DNA of 64,000 bases from NCBI RefSeq assembly GCF_001708505.1, contig NZ_CP015992.1, forward strand, positions 4,836,001 to 4,900,000, in the 5' to 3' direction. The notes under the pieces were generated by a model, which made no database searches, was not told where the DNA came from, and saw only the letters and a list, made by a program, of their open reading frames with translations. The translations under genes were made by a program, and so were the position numbers. Positions 33,847 through 45,732 of this stretch are shown here, in pieces; within the stretch, counting starts at the first letter, position 1, and each line of letters opens with the position of its first letter. This DNA is from Pseudomonas sp. TCU-HL1 (GTDB lineage: Bacteria > Pseudomonadota > Gammaproteobacteria > Pseudomonadales > Pseudomonadaceae).

Positions 33847-33865
33847 GCAAATAATAATTATTACG
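33847..33865. promoter_or_regulatory. Fur-box candidate upstream of the relic regulator and gacS
   Basis: GCAAATAATAATTATTACG matches 13 of 19 positions of the Fur consensus and has a symmetrical AATAATTATT core. It lies 40 bp upstream of the response-regulator-like stretch on the minus strand and about 88 bp upstream of gacS on the plus strand. Confidence 0.5.
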
Positions 33866-33952
33866 TAATACAGCTGCAATTCTACAAGACTGTCAGCAGA
33901 TTCCCATCCAATGTGTCGCTACACTGCGCGGAAACGCATGGGGAGGACGGGT

Positions 33953-36715
<2,763 letters not shown>

Positions 36716-36775
36716 TCCAGAGCAAGCTGCAGTGGCCAGGCGCCAGCTATGCTGCTGAACAACCAAGGAGATTCC

Positions 36776-37759
36776 ATGCGCACCATTCTGTTCAGCAGCC
36801 AGGCCTATGACCGCGAAAGCTTTCTCGGTGCCAGCCCCACCTTCGAACTGCACTTCCAGCAGGCACGGCTGACCCTCGACACCACCACGCTGGCCAATGG
36901 CTTCGACGTGGTCTGCGCCTTCATCAACGACGACCTGTCTGCCCCGGTCCTGGAACGCTTGGCCAACGGCGGCACCCGACTGATCGCCCTGCGCTCGGCA
37001 GGCTACAACCACGTCGACCTGGCCGCCGCCAAGCGCCTGGGAATGACCGTGGTACGCGTGCCTGCGTACTCGCCCCACGCCGTGGCCGAGCATGCCGTGG
37101 CGCTGATCCTGGCGCTGAATCGCCGCCTCCATCGCGCCTACAACCGCACTCGCGAAGGCGACTTCACCCTCCACGGCCTGAGTGGCTTCGACCTGGTAGG
37201 CAAGACGGTCGGCGTGGTCGGCACCGGCCAGATCGGCGCGACCTTCGCCCGCATCATGGCGGGCTTCGGCTGCGGACTGCTGGCCTTCGACCCCCAGCGC
37301 AATCCCAGTGTGGAAGTGCTGGGCGCGGTCTATGTCGAGCTGCCGGAACTACTCGCCAACAGCGACATCATCAGCCTGCACTGCCCCCTCAACGACAGCA
37401 CCCGGCATCTGGTCAACGCCCGGAGCCTGGAACGGATGAAACCCGGCGCCATGCTGATCAACACCGGGCGCGGCGCCCTGGTCGACACCCCCGCGCTGAT
37501 CGACGCGCTCAAGTCCGGGCAGCTCGGCTACCTGGGCCTGGATGTCTATGAAGAGGAAGCCAACCTGTTCTTCGAGGACCGCTCCGATCTGCCCTTGCAG
37601 GACGATGTACTGGCACGGCTACTGACCTTCCCCAACGTAATCGTCACCGCCCACCAGGCCTTCCTCACCCGCGAGGCCCTGGCCGCCATCGCGCGCACCA
37701 CACTGGACAACATCAGCGCCTGGGCCGCCGGGTGGCCGTGCCATCAGGTGGACTCATAG
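36776..37759 (+). CDS. ldhA: D-lactate dehydrogenase (fermentative, NAD-dependent)
   Basis: This 327-aa D-2-hydroxyacid dehydrogenase reduces pyruvate to D-lactate. It has the NAD loop VGVVGTGQIGATFARIM around residue 148, the catalytic Arg region SLHCPLNDST, the Glu loop, and the active-site His in VTAHQAFLTREAL. The N-terminus MRTILFSSQAYDRESF is LdhA-like. The ATG at 36776 follows AAGGAG. The gene sits directly after gacS in the order that I recall for P. aeruginosa, and its end lies 35 bp before the next start. Confidence 0.93.
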   Translation: MRTILFSSQAYDRESFLGASPTFELHFQQARLTLDTTTLANGFDVVCAFINDDLSAPVLERLANGGTRLIALRSAGYNHVDLAAAKRLGMTVVRVPAYSPHAVAEHAVALILALNRRLHRAYNRTREGDFTLHGLSGFDLVGKTVGVVGTGQIGATFARIMAGFGCGLLAFDPQRNPSVEVLGAVYVELPELLANSDIISLHCPLNDSTRHLVNARSLERMKPGAMLINTGRGALVDTPALIDALKSGQLGYLGLDVYEEEANLFFEDRSDLPLQDDVLARLLTFPNVIVTAHQAFLTREALAAIARTTLDNISAWAAGWPCHQVDS

Positions 37760-37794
37760 GCCATGTTAGGATGCGTGCCCTAGCCGGAGGACCT

Positions 37795-38235
37795 ATGGCC
37801 GAACACGATTTTCGCTACAACCTGCTCAACCCCGCCCACACCCTGAATGAATGCCGCGCATTGTCGCCCGGCCTCTATCAGGTCACAGGCACCGGCGGCT
37901 CCATCCAGACCGGCGACACCCTGCTGGTCACCCTCAAGGGCAGCCGCGACCTCAGCATGCGCCTGACCGTGGACAAGGTGCGTCACCTGATCAACCCGCC
38001 CGGCCAGTGGCTGGCGGTGGCCAAGGGCCCGGTCTTCAAGGAACTCTCGATTCACAACTGGCAGGTGGATTGCGACGCCTGCGGCAAACACCTGGACTTC
38101 GAGTTCGCCGTCGACGGCGGTCTTGGCAAGCAAGCCCAGACGCCCGCCGCCGAAGCGCGCATCGCCGAGCTGGGCTGGCGCAACCACGCCGGCAAGCACT
38201 TCTGCCCGAACTGCCGTCAGGAGGACACACCATGA
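37795..38235 (+). CDS. Hypothetical protein with CxxC pairs
   Basis: This 146-aa protein is of unknown function. A beta-rich N-terminal half (PGLYQVTGTGGSIQTGDTLLV, MRLTVDKVRHLINPPGQWLAVAKGP) is followed by two CxxC pairs (CDACGKHLDFEF and FCPNCRQ) that could bind zinc as a ribbon. The ATG at 37795 has GGAGG upstream. It precedes the META-domain lipoprotein by overlap (start 38232 before stop 38235), so the two are translationally coupled. Confidence 0.75.
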   Translation: MAEHDFRYNLLNPAHTLNECRALSPGLYQVTGTGGSIQTGDTLLVTLKGSRDLSMRLTVDKVRHLINPPGQWLAVAKGPVFKELSIHNWQVDCDACGKHLDFEFAVDGGLGKQAQTPAAEARIAELGWRNHAGKHFCPNCRQEDTP

Positions 38236-38639
38236 CCCGGAACGCTTTGCTGCTGGCCTCACTGGCCGCTGCCCTCACCGGCTGCGCGACCGATCGCCCG
38301 CAACTGGATACCGGCACGACCTACCAGGTGGAATGGATCGGCGAACGCCCGCTGATCGACCGCAGCCACCTGACCATCACCCTGGGCGACGACAACCGCG
38401 CCTATGGCAACGCCGGCTGCAACCACTGGTTCGCCTCCTACACCCTGGAAGGCGGCAAGCTGACCTTCGGCGCCGCCGGCAGCACCCGCAAGATGTGCGC
38501 CCCCGCCCTGATGGAACAGGAACAACGCTTCCTCGAGGCACTGGGCAAGGTGCAGCGCTGGGACGTCTCCCCCATCGACCAGTTGCGCCTGTGGCCGGCC
38601 GAGGGCAAACCGATCCGGCTGTGGCCGGTGGAAGGCTAA
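38232..38639 (+). CDS. META-domain lipoprotein (HslJ-like)
   Basis: This 135-aa predicted lipoprotein has the lipobox LTGC with Cys18. The mature part carries the META motif pattern (YQVEWIGERPLID, NAGCNHWFASYTLEGGKLTFG, TRKMCAPALMEQEQRFLEAL) seen in HslJ-type outer-membrane proteins linked to heat or novobiocin stress. The function is not proven. It overlaps the upstream CxxC protein gene by 4 bp. Confidence 0.85.
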   Translation: MTRNALLLASLAAALTGCATDRPQLDTGTTYQVEWIGERPLIDRSHLTITLGDDNRAYGNAGCNHWFASYTLEGGKLTFGAAGSTRKMCAPALMEQEQRFLEALGKVQRWDVSPIDQLRLWPAEGKPIRLWPVEG

Positions 38640-38667
38640 AGTCCCCCTCATTCCCGTTGCCTTCCTT

Positions 38668-38718
38668 GTGGGAGCGAATTCATTCGCGATGAGGCCCTTC
38701 GCGAATGAATTCGCCACA
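38668..38718. repeat. REP-type palindrome after the META lipoprotein
   Basis: GCGAATTCATTCGCGA pairs with TCGCGAATGAATTCGC across a short loop, giving a long perfect hairpin between convergent genes. The core is shared with the element at 25717-25754. Confidence 0.85.
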
Positions 38719-38735
38719 GAAAAGCAGGCCATGCC

Positions 38736-39791
38736 TCAGAAGAGGCTCAGTTGCTCGACCGCCCCCCGCAGGTCCTGCAACCTCACCCCTACCCCGATCA
38801 ACCTCACCGGTTTGTCCCCGCGGGCGAAAGCTGTGCTGAGCAATTGCCGATAACTGTCCAGGTCGCGGCGCGCTCCGGCCTGCTCCAGGGTCGTTTGGGT
38901 AAAGTCGTGGAACTTCAGTTTCACGAAGGGCTTGTCCGGCTTGTAACTGCTGTCCAGCCGCGCCATGCGTCCGCGCAGCTCGTCCAGCAAGGCCGGCAGT
39001 TGCTCCAGGCACGCCTCCAGGTTGGGCAGGTCCTGGTCGTAGGTGTTCTCGACACTGATGGACTGCCGCCGGCTGTCCACCTGCACGCTGCGATCGTCTT
39101 CCCCCCGGGCGAGGTTATAGAGGCGCTCGCCGAAGCTGCCGAACTCCCGCGCCAGCGCCAGCTTGCTCCAGTCGCGCAGGTCGGCGCAGGTGCGCACGCC
39201 CAGGCGCGCCAGCTTTTCCGCTGTAACCTTGCCCACCCCATGCAACTTGTTCACCGGCAACGCGGCGACGAAATCGTCCACCTGGTCGGGCGTGACCACA
39301 AACAAACCGTCGGGCTTGCGCCAGTCGCTGGCGATCTTGGCGATGAACTTGTTCGGCGCCACCCCGGCAGACACCGTGATATGCAGCTCCGCCGCCACCC
39401 GCCGGCGGATATCCTGGGCAATGCGTGTCGCGCTGCCGTTGAAATGCGGGCTGTCGGATACGTCCAGGTAAGCCTCGTCCAGGGACAGGGGCTCGATGAC
39501 CTCCGTGTAGTCGCGAAAAATCTGGTGAATCTGTCGCGATACACCTTTATAGACATCCATCCGCGGCCGAACGATGGTCAGGTCCGGGCACAACTTGACT
39601 GCCGTACGCATCGGCATCGCTGAGCGCACCCCGTAGGCCCGCGCCTCGTAATTGCAGGTTGCGACCACGCCGCGCTTATCCGGCGAGCCCCCAACGGCCA
39701 GCGGCTTGCCCCCGAGCGCGGGGTCGTCGCGCATCTCGATGGCGGCGTAGAAGCAATCACAGTCAATGTGGATGATCTTTCGTTGCGACAT
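38736..39791 (-). CDS. dinB: DNA polymerase IV (Y-family)
   Basis: This 351-aa translesion polymerase has the catalytic N-terminus IIHIDCDCFYAAIEM with a metal-binding Asp, the YEARAYGVRSAMP steric-gate region, the SLDEAYLDVS motif with the second Asp/Glu pair, and the little-finger domain at about 240-350. It ends VEQLSLF, a classic beta-clamp binding motif. The ATG at 39791 is the family start. No LexA box is apparent immediately upstream. Confidence 0.95.
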   Translation of the reverse strand: MSQRKIIHIDCDCFYAAIEMRDDPALGGKPLAVGGSPDKRGVVATCNYEARAYGVRSAMPMRTAVKLCPDLTIVRPRMDVYKGVSRQIHQIFRDYTEVIEPLSLDEAYLDVSDSPHFNGSATRIAQDIRRRVAAELHITVSAGVAPNKFIAKIASDWRKPDGLFVVTPDQVDDFVAALPVNKLHGVGKVTAEKLARLGVRTCADLRDWSKLALAREFGSFGERLYNLARGEDDRSVQVDSRRQSISVENTYDQDLPNLEACLEQLPALLDELRGRMARLDSSYKPDKPFVKLKFHDFTQTTLEQAGARRDLDSYRQLLSTAFARGDKPVRLIGVGVRLQDLRGAVEQLSLF

Positions 39792-39995
39792 GGCAGCTGA
39801 CGGCGCGGGGGTTTCCGGTGGCAGGCGGTGAAGGATGAGCAGCGCCGGACAAGGCCCCGGACCGGGCCATGATACCGCAGCCAAGGACGCTCTCCAGCCC
39901 GACGGAGACGCCTCGAGCACCGTTCCGGACCGATCGTAATAAACGCCCCGAGTCGCTAAATATTTGAGAGAAAAAGATTTTCCTTCAGAAACCGT

Positions 39996-40023
39996 TTGAC
40001 AGCCCCCCGCAGAAATGTAGAAT
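39996..40023 (+). promoter_or_regulatory. Promoter of the first initiator tRNA gene
   Basis: A -35 TTGACA (39996-40001) and a -10 TAGAAT (40018-40023) are separated by 16 bp, with transcription expected to start just upstream of the mature tRNA. An almost identical copy precedes the second tRNA gene. Confidence 0.85.
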
Positions 40024-40029
40024 GGCGAC

Positions 40030-40106
<77 letters not shown>

Positions 40107-40113
40107 ACATGAG

Positions 40114-40143
40114 AAAAAGGCCACTCTTCGGAGTGGCCTTTTT
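40114..40143 (+). terminator. Terminator of tRNA-fMet copy 1
   Basis: AAAAAGGCCACTC/GAGTGGCCTTTTT with a TTCG tetraloop and a T run. The same sequence follows copy 2. Confidence 0.93.
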
Positions 40144-40188
40144 CGTTTGGGCTCGAAGTAAGTATTTGATTTAAAAAGCAGAAATCAT

Positions 40189-40216
40189 TTGACAGCCCCC
40201 CGCCGATCTGTAGAAT
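40189..40216 (+). promoter_or_regulatory. Promoter of the second initiator tRNA gene
   Basis: A -35 TTGACA (40189-40194) and a -10 TAGAAT (40211-40216) with a 16-bp spacer, nearly identical to the promoter of copy 1, exactly 193 bp further along. Confidence 0.85.
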
Positions 40217-40222
40217 TGCCGG

Positions 40223-40299
<77 letters not shown>

Positions 40300-40306
40300 A
40301 CATGAG

Positions 40307-40336
40307 AAAAAGGCCACTCTTCGGAGTGGCCTTTTT
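40307..40336 (+). terminator. Terminator of tRNA-fMet copy 2
   Basis: The same hairpin as at 40114-40143 (13-bp stem, TTCG loop, T run), offset by 193 bp. Confidence 0.93.
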
Positions 40337-40445
40337 CGTTTCCACCCCTTTCTCTCCGTCCGTCCAAGCTGTCCGTCAGCCGCCCGCCCGGGCAACCCAC
40401 CACCTCTATACTTCTAGCGCACCCATCCACAGATGGAGCTTGGCC

Positions 40446-42854
40446 ATGCCCGCGCACTGTGCCTCCAGCGAGGAAGTCGAATACCTCAACCGCGCCCTGC
40501 GGACGCTCAGCGGTTGCAACCGCGCCCTGTTGCGCGCCGAGGATCCGTGCTTCCTGTTCCAGGAAATCTGCCGGGTGGTGGTGGAGGAAGGGGGTTACCG
40601 CATGGCCTGGGTCGGCCGCGCCGAACAGGACGAAGCGCAATCCGTGACGCCCCTGGCCCATGCCGGACTCGACAAGGAGTATATCGACTCCCTCAACATC
40701 ACCTGGGCCGACCGCGAGCGCGGTCACGGCACCACCGGCACCGCCATCCGTACCGGCGTCCCGACCATCACGCGCAATATCCTCACCGATCCCCGGCTCA
40801 GCCCATGGCGGGAGCGCGCCATCACCCACGGTATTGCCTCGGTCCTGTCCCTGCCCCTGCGGGTGGACGGCCAGATCTTCGGTGCCCTGGCCATCTGCGC
40901 CAAGGAGCCGGATGCCTTCGGCGAGCGGGAACTGGAGCTGCTCAGCGAAGCCGCCGACGACCTCGCCTTTGGGCTGCAAGCCCTGCGCGGCAAAGCCAAG
41001 CGCCGGCAAGCCGAGCTCCAGGTCGAATCACTCAATCGAGCACTGGCCACCCGCGTGGCGGTAAACCACGCGGTCATACACGCCACCCAGGAAACACCGC
41101 TGCTGGCGGATATCTGCCAGGTGCTGGTGGACGAATGCGGCTACTGCCAGGCCTGGGTCGACTACCGCCAGAACGATCCAGAGCGCCCTTCTTATAAAGT
41201 GATGGCCTGCCACGCCGCCAACGGCATCTGCCAGGGCTGGGGCGCAGGCAGCCACGACAGCAACTTCCATGGCGAGCTGGAACAGGTGCTGCTGGCCGGC
41301 CATCCACTGGTGATGCGCGACCTGCTCGACAATCCCGCCGCCGCCCTGCACGAGGAGGCCCGCGAGCTGGGTTTTGCCGCCGCCCTGGCACTGCCCCTGC
41401 AGGTAGAAGACGCGCTCGTCGGCATGCTGGTGATCATGGCTGCCAGCGCCGATGCCTTCGACGAGAAGGAAGTGGAACTGTTGTTGGCGATGGCCAATGA
41501 CCTGGGCTTCGGCATCGCCACCCTGCGCACCCGTGCCCGGGCCGTGGAGGCTGAAGCGACCATCCGGCGGATGGCCTATGAAGACACCCTGACCGGCCTG
41601 CCCAACCGGCTGAGCCTGCGCGAATTACTGGATACCGCCATCGTCAACGCCCGCCAGGAGCGCCGCGCCTTCGGGCTGTTGCATCTGGAGATCGCCCGCA
41701 ATCAGGAAATCAACGAAACCCTTGGCTTCCGCGAAGGCGACCGCCTGCAACTGGAAATCGCCAACCGCCTGAAGCAGGCCGTGGGCGCGGAACGCACCGT
41801 GGCGCGGATGGGCGAATGCGAGTTCGCCGTGCTCATGCCCAGCGGTGGCGCCGAGCAGGCTTCGCAGTTGGCCAAGCAGATCCTCACGGCGTTGTATGAC
41901 CCGGTGGAACTGTCCGGCCTTTACCTGGAGGCGCGCGCGAGCATCGGCATCGCCCTCTACCCCGGCCATGGCACTGCGCCCGAAGCACTGATCCGCCGTT
42001 CCGGCAGCGCGATGGAACAGGCCAAGCGCTCCAATGCCGGCTTTGCCGTGTTCCAGGGCGGTCTGGATCAGGAATGCGCCCAGCACCTGACACTGATGGG
42101 GGATCTGCGTCGCGCCATCGACCGCAACGAATTGCTGCTCTACTACCAGCCCAAGGTGGAGATCGCCAGTAACCGGGTCTGCGGCACCGAGGCCCTGGTG
42201 CGCTGGCGCCATCCGCTACATGGCATGCTGCCGCCGGACGCGTTCGTCAAACTAGCGGAGAACACTGGCCTGATCACCCCGCTGACCCTCTGGGTGCTGG
42301 ATACCGCGCTCGGCCAGCGCTACGCCTGGCAGGAGGAAGGCGACGAGCGCCCCATTTCGGTCAATCTCTCGGCCCACGACCTGCGCGACCCTCGGTTGCT
42401 GGAGCGCATCCAGGGCTCATTCGCCACCTGGGGGGCAAAACCCCACTGGATCGAGTTCGAACTGACCGAAAGCGCGCTGATGGAAGATCCGGTGGCCTCG
42501 TTGCAGACCCTGTCTGCGCTCAAGGAACTGGATGCCCGCCTGACCATCGACGACTTCGGCACCGGCTATTCCTCCCTCGCCTACCTGCAGAAGCTGCCGG
42601 TGGACTCACTGAAGATCGACCAATCCTTCGTCAGCCGCATGAGCACCAACGACGGCTCGGCCAAGATCGTCCGCTCCATCATCGAACTGGCCCATAACCT
42701 CGACCTGACGGTCGTCGCCGAAGGCGTGGAAGACCAGACGACCTTCAACCAGCTCGGCCAGTACGGCTGCGATATCGCCCAAGGCTACAAGATCAGCCAG
42801 CCGATCCCTGCCGAGCAGTTCCGCGACTGGGAGACCCACTCGGCCTGGCACTGA
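40446..42854 (+). CDS. GAF-GAF-GGDEF-EAL protein, likely c-di-GMP phosphodiesterase
   Basis: This is an 802-aa soluble signalling protein. Two GAF sensor domains (about residues 20-190 and 205-370) precede a GGDEF domain whose active-site loop is degenerate (RMGECEF), so cyclase activity is unlikely. The C-terminal EAL domain (about 550-795) keeps EALVRWRHP, the NLS motif, DDFGTGYSSLAYL, LKIDQSF, VVAEGVED and the QGYKISQP motif, so c-di-GMP hydrolysis is expected. The ATG at 40446 follows the tandem tRNA genes, and I do not recall a counterpart at this place in P. aeruginosa. Confidence 0.9.
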   Translation: MPAHCASSEEVEYLNRALRTLSGCNRALLRAEDPCFLFQEICRVVVEEGGYRMAWVGRAEQDEAQSVTPLAHAGLDKEYIDSLNITWADRERGHGTTGTAIRTGVPTITRNILTDPRLSPWRERAITHGIASVLSLPLRVDGQIFGALAICAKEPDAFGERELELLSEAADDLAFGLQALRGKAKRRQAELQVESLNRALATRVAVNHAVIHATQETPLLADICQVLVDECGYCQAWVDYRQNDPERPSYKVMACHAANGICQGWGAGSHDSNFHGELEQVLLAGHPLVMRDLLDNPAAALHEEARELGFAAALALPLQVEDALVGMLVIMAASADAFDEKEVELLLAMANDLGFGIATLRTRARAVEAEATIRRMAYEDTLTGLPNRLSLRELLDTAIVNARQERRAFGLLHLEIARNQEINETLGFREGDRLQLEIANRLKQAVGAERTVARMGECEFAVLMPSGGAEQASQLAKQILTALYDPVELSGLYLEARASIGIALYPGHGTAPEALIRRSGSAMEQAKRSNAGFAVFQGGLDQECAQHLTLMGDLRRAIDRNELLLYYQPKVEIASNRVCGTEALVRWRHPLHGMLPPDAFVKLAENTGLITPLTLWVLDTALGQRYAWQEEGDERPISVNLSAHDLRDPRLLERIQGSFATWGAKPHWIEFELTESALMEDPVASLQTLSALKELDARLTIDDFGTGYSSLAYLQKLPVDSLKIDQSFVSRMSTNDGSAKIVRSIIELAHNLDLTVVAEGVEDQTTFNQLGQYGCDIAQGYKISQPIPAEQFRDWETHSAWH

Positions 42855-43070
42855 CCGGCGGGGCTCCGCCCGCGACAAATTGCCGCCCAAGGTTTTCCTA
42901 CCTCGGCCGCCCACTGCGGCCGTACACCAGGCTCGCCTAGACTTGCCGGCGTACCGGGCGCTTCTGCACCCGGTGCCGGCCGCGATGCCCGCGAAGAAAA
43001 ATTCGGCCTGACACTTGGAACTTGATGTCGGCGCCCACACTCAGTGGCGCACACTGCCCAGAGGTGCACG

Positions 43071-45725
43071 ATGCGCGCCAACGATCCGCAATTGGATAAC
43101 GTGGAAACCCCGGCCAACGGCCAGCCCAACGACGAACCCGCCCCACTCCGCTGGCTCGACAACCTCACCGCCTACCGACAGTGGATCGTCATCGCGTTCA
43201 CCCTGCTGGTGTTCGTCCTCGGCCTGCTGGCCTGCTGGCATCTGCTGCGGGAACTCGACCCCAACGCCCTGCGTGCCGCGATCCGCGAGGTTCCCGGCAG
43301 CAGTCTGTTGCTGGCCCTGGGCGCTACGACCGTCAGTTTCATCGCCTACGTCGGCTATGAATGGTCCGGCTGCCGCTTCGCCGGGGTTCACCTGCCCCTT
43401 CAACGCATGGCCCTGGGCAGCTTCTGCGCGTCCGGCGTCGGCAACGCCGTGGGGCTGTCCATGCTCACCGGTGGCTCGGTGCGTTTCCGTCTCTATAGCC
43501 GTGACAACCTCGGCGCGGCGGATATCGCTCGCATCACTCTCTTTGCCAGCCTGGCCCTGGGCTCGGCCCTGCCGCCACTGGCTGCCCTGGCCGCCCTCAG
43601 CGCACCGGCCGCCGCCTCACTGGCCCTGCGCCTGCCGCAAAGCCTGGTGACCGTCCTGGCCCTGGGCGTGCTGCTGGCCGGTGCACTCTTGATCCTGTGG
43701 ATATCTCGCCAGCGGGCCCCGCAAGCTCCAGTGCCAGGCTGCATCGATATTCCCTTGGGCAACCGCAGTGTGCGCCTGCCCGGCTTGCGTCTGTCGGGCT
43801 TGCAACTGCTGATTACCGTGGTGGACGTCTGCGCCGCCGCCTGCGTGCTCTACGCCCTGCTGCCCGAAGCCCCGCCGCTCGGCGCCTTCCTGCTGGTCTA
43901 CATGCTGGCCCTGGCCGCTGGCGTACTGAGCCATGTCCCCGGCGGCGTCGGGGTGTTCGAGGCCGTGCTGCTGGCGGCCTTCGCCGGCCAGTTGGGGGCG
44001 GCGCCGCTGGCCGCAGCCCTGCTGCTCTACCGCCTGATCTATGTCGGCCTGCCCCTGGTCCTGGCCTGCCTGTTGCTGCTGGCCAATGAAGCCCAACGCC
44101 TGTTCCCGGCGGGCCGCCAGGCCCTGCGCGCCGCCTCTGGCCTGGCGGCTCCGGTGCTGTCGCTGCTGGTGTTCCTGTCTGGCGTCGTGCTGCTGTTCTC
44201 CGGCGTCACCCCAGCGGTAGATACGCGTCTGGAGCACCTGAGCTTCCTGATTCCCCATCGCCTGATCGATGCCTCGCACCTGGCCGCCAGCCTGGTGGGC
44301 GTGCTCTGCCTGCTGCTAGCTCACGGCTTGCGCCATCGCCTGTCGGCGGCCTGGGCACTGACCGTGGTGCTGCTGCTGGCCGGCGCCGGGCTTTCGCTGC
44401 TCAAGGGCTTCGATTGGGAAGAAGCCAGCCTGCTGACCATGACCGCCGTGCTGCTGGCCATCTTCCGATCGGCCTTCTACCGCCCCAGCCGCCTGCTCGA
44501 AGTCCCCTTCTCGCCGCTCAACCTCGCGGCCAGCGCCTGCGTGCTGCTGGCCGCGCTCTGGCTGATGTTCTTCGCCTTCCAGGACGTGCCCTACAACCAC
44601 GAGCTGTGGTGGCAGTTCGCAGTGGACGGCGACGCCCCGCGCTCCCTGCGCGCCTCCCTGGCCAGCGGCGTGCTGCTGGCCGGCATCGCCCTCGCCTGGT
44701 TGCTGCGGCCGGTGCCACCGACCATCCACGAGCCCACGGTAGAGGAACTGCAACGCGCCGCCGAGGTGATCCGCAGCTCCGACCAGCCCGATGGCGGCCT
44801 GGTGCTGACCGGCGACAAAGCCCTGCTCTTCCACCCACAGGGTGATGCCTTCCTCATGTATGCCCGCCGCGGCCGCAGCCTGGTGGCGCTATTCGACCCC
44901 ATCGGCCCGGCCGCCCGCCGTGCCGAGCTGATCTGGCAATTCCGCGACCTGTGCGACTTCCACCACGCGCGGCCGGTGTTCTATCAGGTACGCGCGGAGA
45001 ACCTGCCCTACTACATGGACATCGGACTGTCGGCGCTGAAACTGGGCGAAGAGGCGCGCGTCGACCTGCCCCGCTTCGACCTGGACGCCAAGAACAAAGC
45101 CATGAAGGACCTGCGCTATACCCTTAGCCGTGGCCAGCGCGACGGCCTTGCCCTGGAGATCCATGAAGCAGGTGCCGCCCCGCTGGACTCGCTGCGCGCC
45201 ATCTCCGAGGCCTGGATGCAGGGCAAGCAGGCCCGCGAAAAAGGCTTCTCCCTGGGCCGTTTCGACCCCGATTACCTGAACCACTTCCGCATTGCCACCA
45301 TCCAGTTCGAGGGCAAACCGGTGGCCTTCGCCAACCTGCTGGAAACCGAAGGCAACACCTTGTCGAGCATCGACCTGATGCGAGTGCATCCGCAGGCGCC
45401 GAAGCTCACCATGGAGTTCCTCATGCTCAGCCTGCTGCTGCACTACAAAGAGCGCGGTCATACCCGCTTCAGCCTGGGCATGGTGCCGCTGGCGGGTTTG
45501 CAGCCGCGCCGTGGCGCCCCCCTCACCCAGCGTCTGGGCGCCCTGGTGTTTCGCCGTGGCGAGCAGTTCTACAACTTCCAGGGCCTGCGCCGCTTCAAGG
45601 AGAAGTTCCAGCCCGACTGGGAGCCGCGCTACATGGCCGTGCCCGCCGGTCTCGATCCGCTGGTGGCGCTGGCCGATACCGCGGCCCTGATCGCCGGCGG
45701 CTTCACTGGCCTGGTCAAACGTTGA
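43071..45725 (+). CDS. mprF: Alanyl-phosphatidylglycerol synthase (MprF family)
   Basis: This 884-aa membrane protein has a hydrophobic N-terminal half with about 14 spans (residues 35-560, lipid flippase part) and a cytosolic C-terminal synthase with two GNAT-like folds (residues 565-880, DUF2156; DKALLFHPQGDAFLMYARRG, LGMVPLAGLQPRRGAPL). It transfers an amino acid from aminoacyl-tRNA to phosphatidylglycerol. The P. aeruginosa orthologue makes alanyl-PG, which raises resistance to cationic agents, and orthology is inferred from gene order. The ATG at 43071 has AGAGGTG upstream. It is followed 7 bp later by the hydrolase gene. Confidence 0.93.
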   Translation: MRANDPQLDNVETPANGQPNDEPAPLRWLDNLTAYRQWIVIAFTLLVFVLGLLACWHLLRELDPNALRAAIREVPGSSLLLALGATTVSFIAYVGYEWSGCRFAGVHLPLQRMALGSFCASGVGNAVGLSMLTGGSVRFRLYSRDNLGAADIARITLFASLALGSALPPLAALAALSAPAAASLALRLPQSLVTVLALGVLLAGALLILWISRQRAPQAPVPGCIDIPLGNRSVRLPGLRLSGLQLLITVVDVCAAACVLYALLPEAPPLGAFLLVYMLALAAGVLSHVPGGVGVFEAVLLAAFAGQLGAAPLAAALLLYRLIYVGLPLVLACLLLLANEAQRLFPAGRQALRAASGLAAPVLSLLVFLSGVVLLFSGVTPAVDTRLEHLSFLIPHRLIDASHLAASLVGVLCLLLAHGLRHRLSAAWALTVVLLLAGAGLSLLKGFDWEEASLLTMTAVLLAIFRSAFYRPSRLLEVPFSPLNLAASACVLLAALWLMFFAFQDVPYNHELWWQFAVDGDAPRSLRASLASGVLLAGIALAWLLRPVPPTIHEPTVEELQRAAEVIRSSDQPDGGLVLTGDKALLFHPQGDAFLMYARRGRSLVALFDPIGPAARRAELIWQFRDLCDFHHARPVFYQVRAENLPYYMDIGLSALKLGEEARVDLPRFDLDAKNKAMKDLRYTLSRGQRDGLALEIHEAGAAPLDSLRAISEAWMQGKQAREKGFSLGRFDPDYLNHFRIATIQFEGKPVAFANLLETEGNTLSSIDLMRVHPQAPKLTMEFLMLSLLLHYKERGHTRFSLGMVPLAGLQPRRGAPLTQRLGALVFRRGEQFYNFQGLRRFKEKFQPDWEPRYMAVPAGLDPLVALADTAALIAGGFTGLVKR

Positions 45726-45732
45726 GGTGCAC

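Noticed and set aside
33602..33879. Two short minus-strand frames near the Fur box
   Set aside because: They overlap the Fur box or the Sel1 gene and contain unrelated residues around the short receiver-like stretch, so I call only the relic segment.
40107..40152. Attachment-site duplication at the tRNA genes
   Set aside because: The repeat includes the whole tRNA unit and its terminator, fitting tandem gene duplication; no integrase gene is present nearby.
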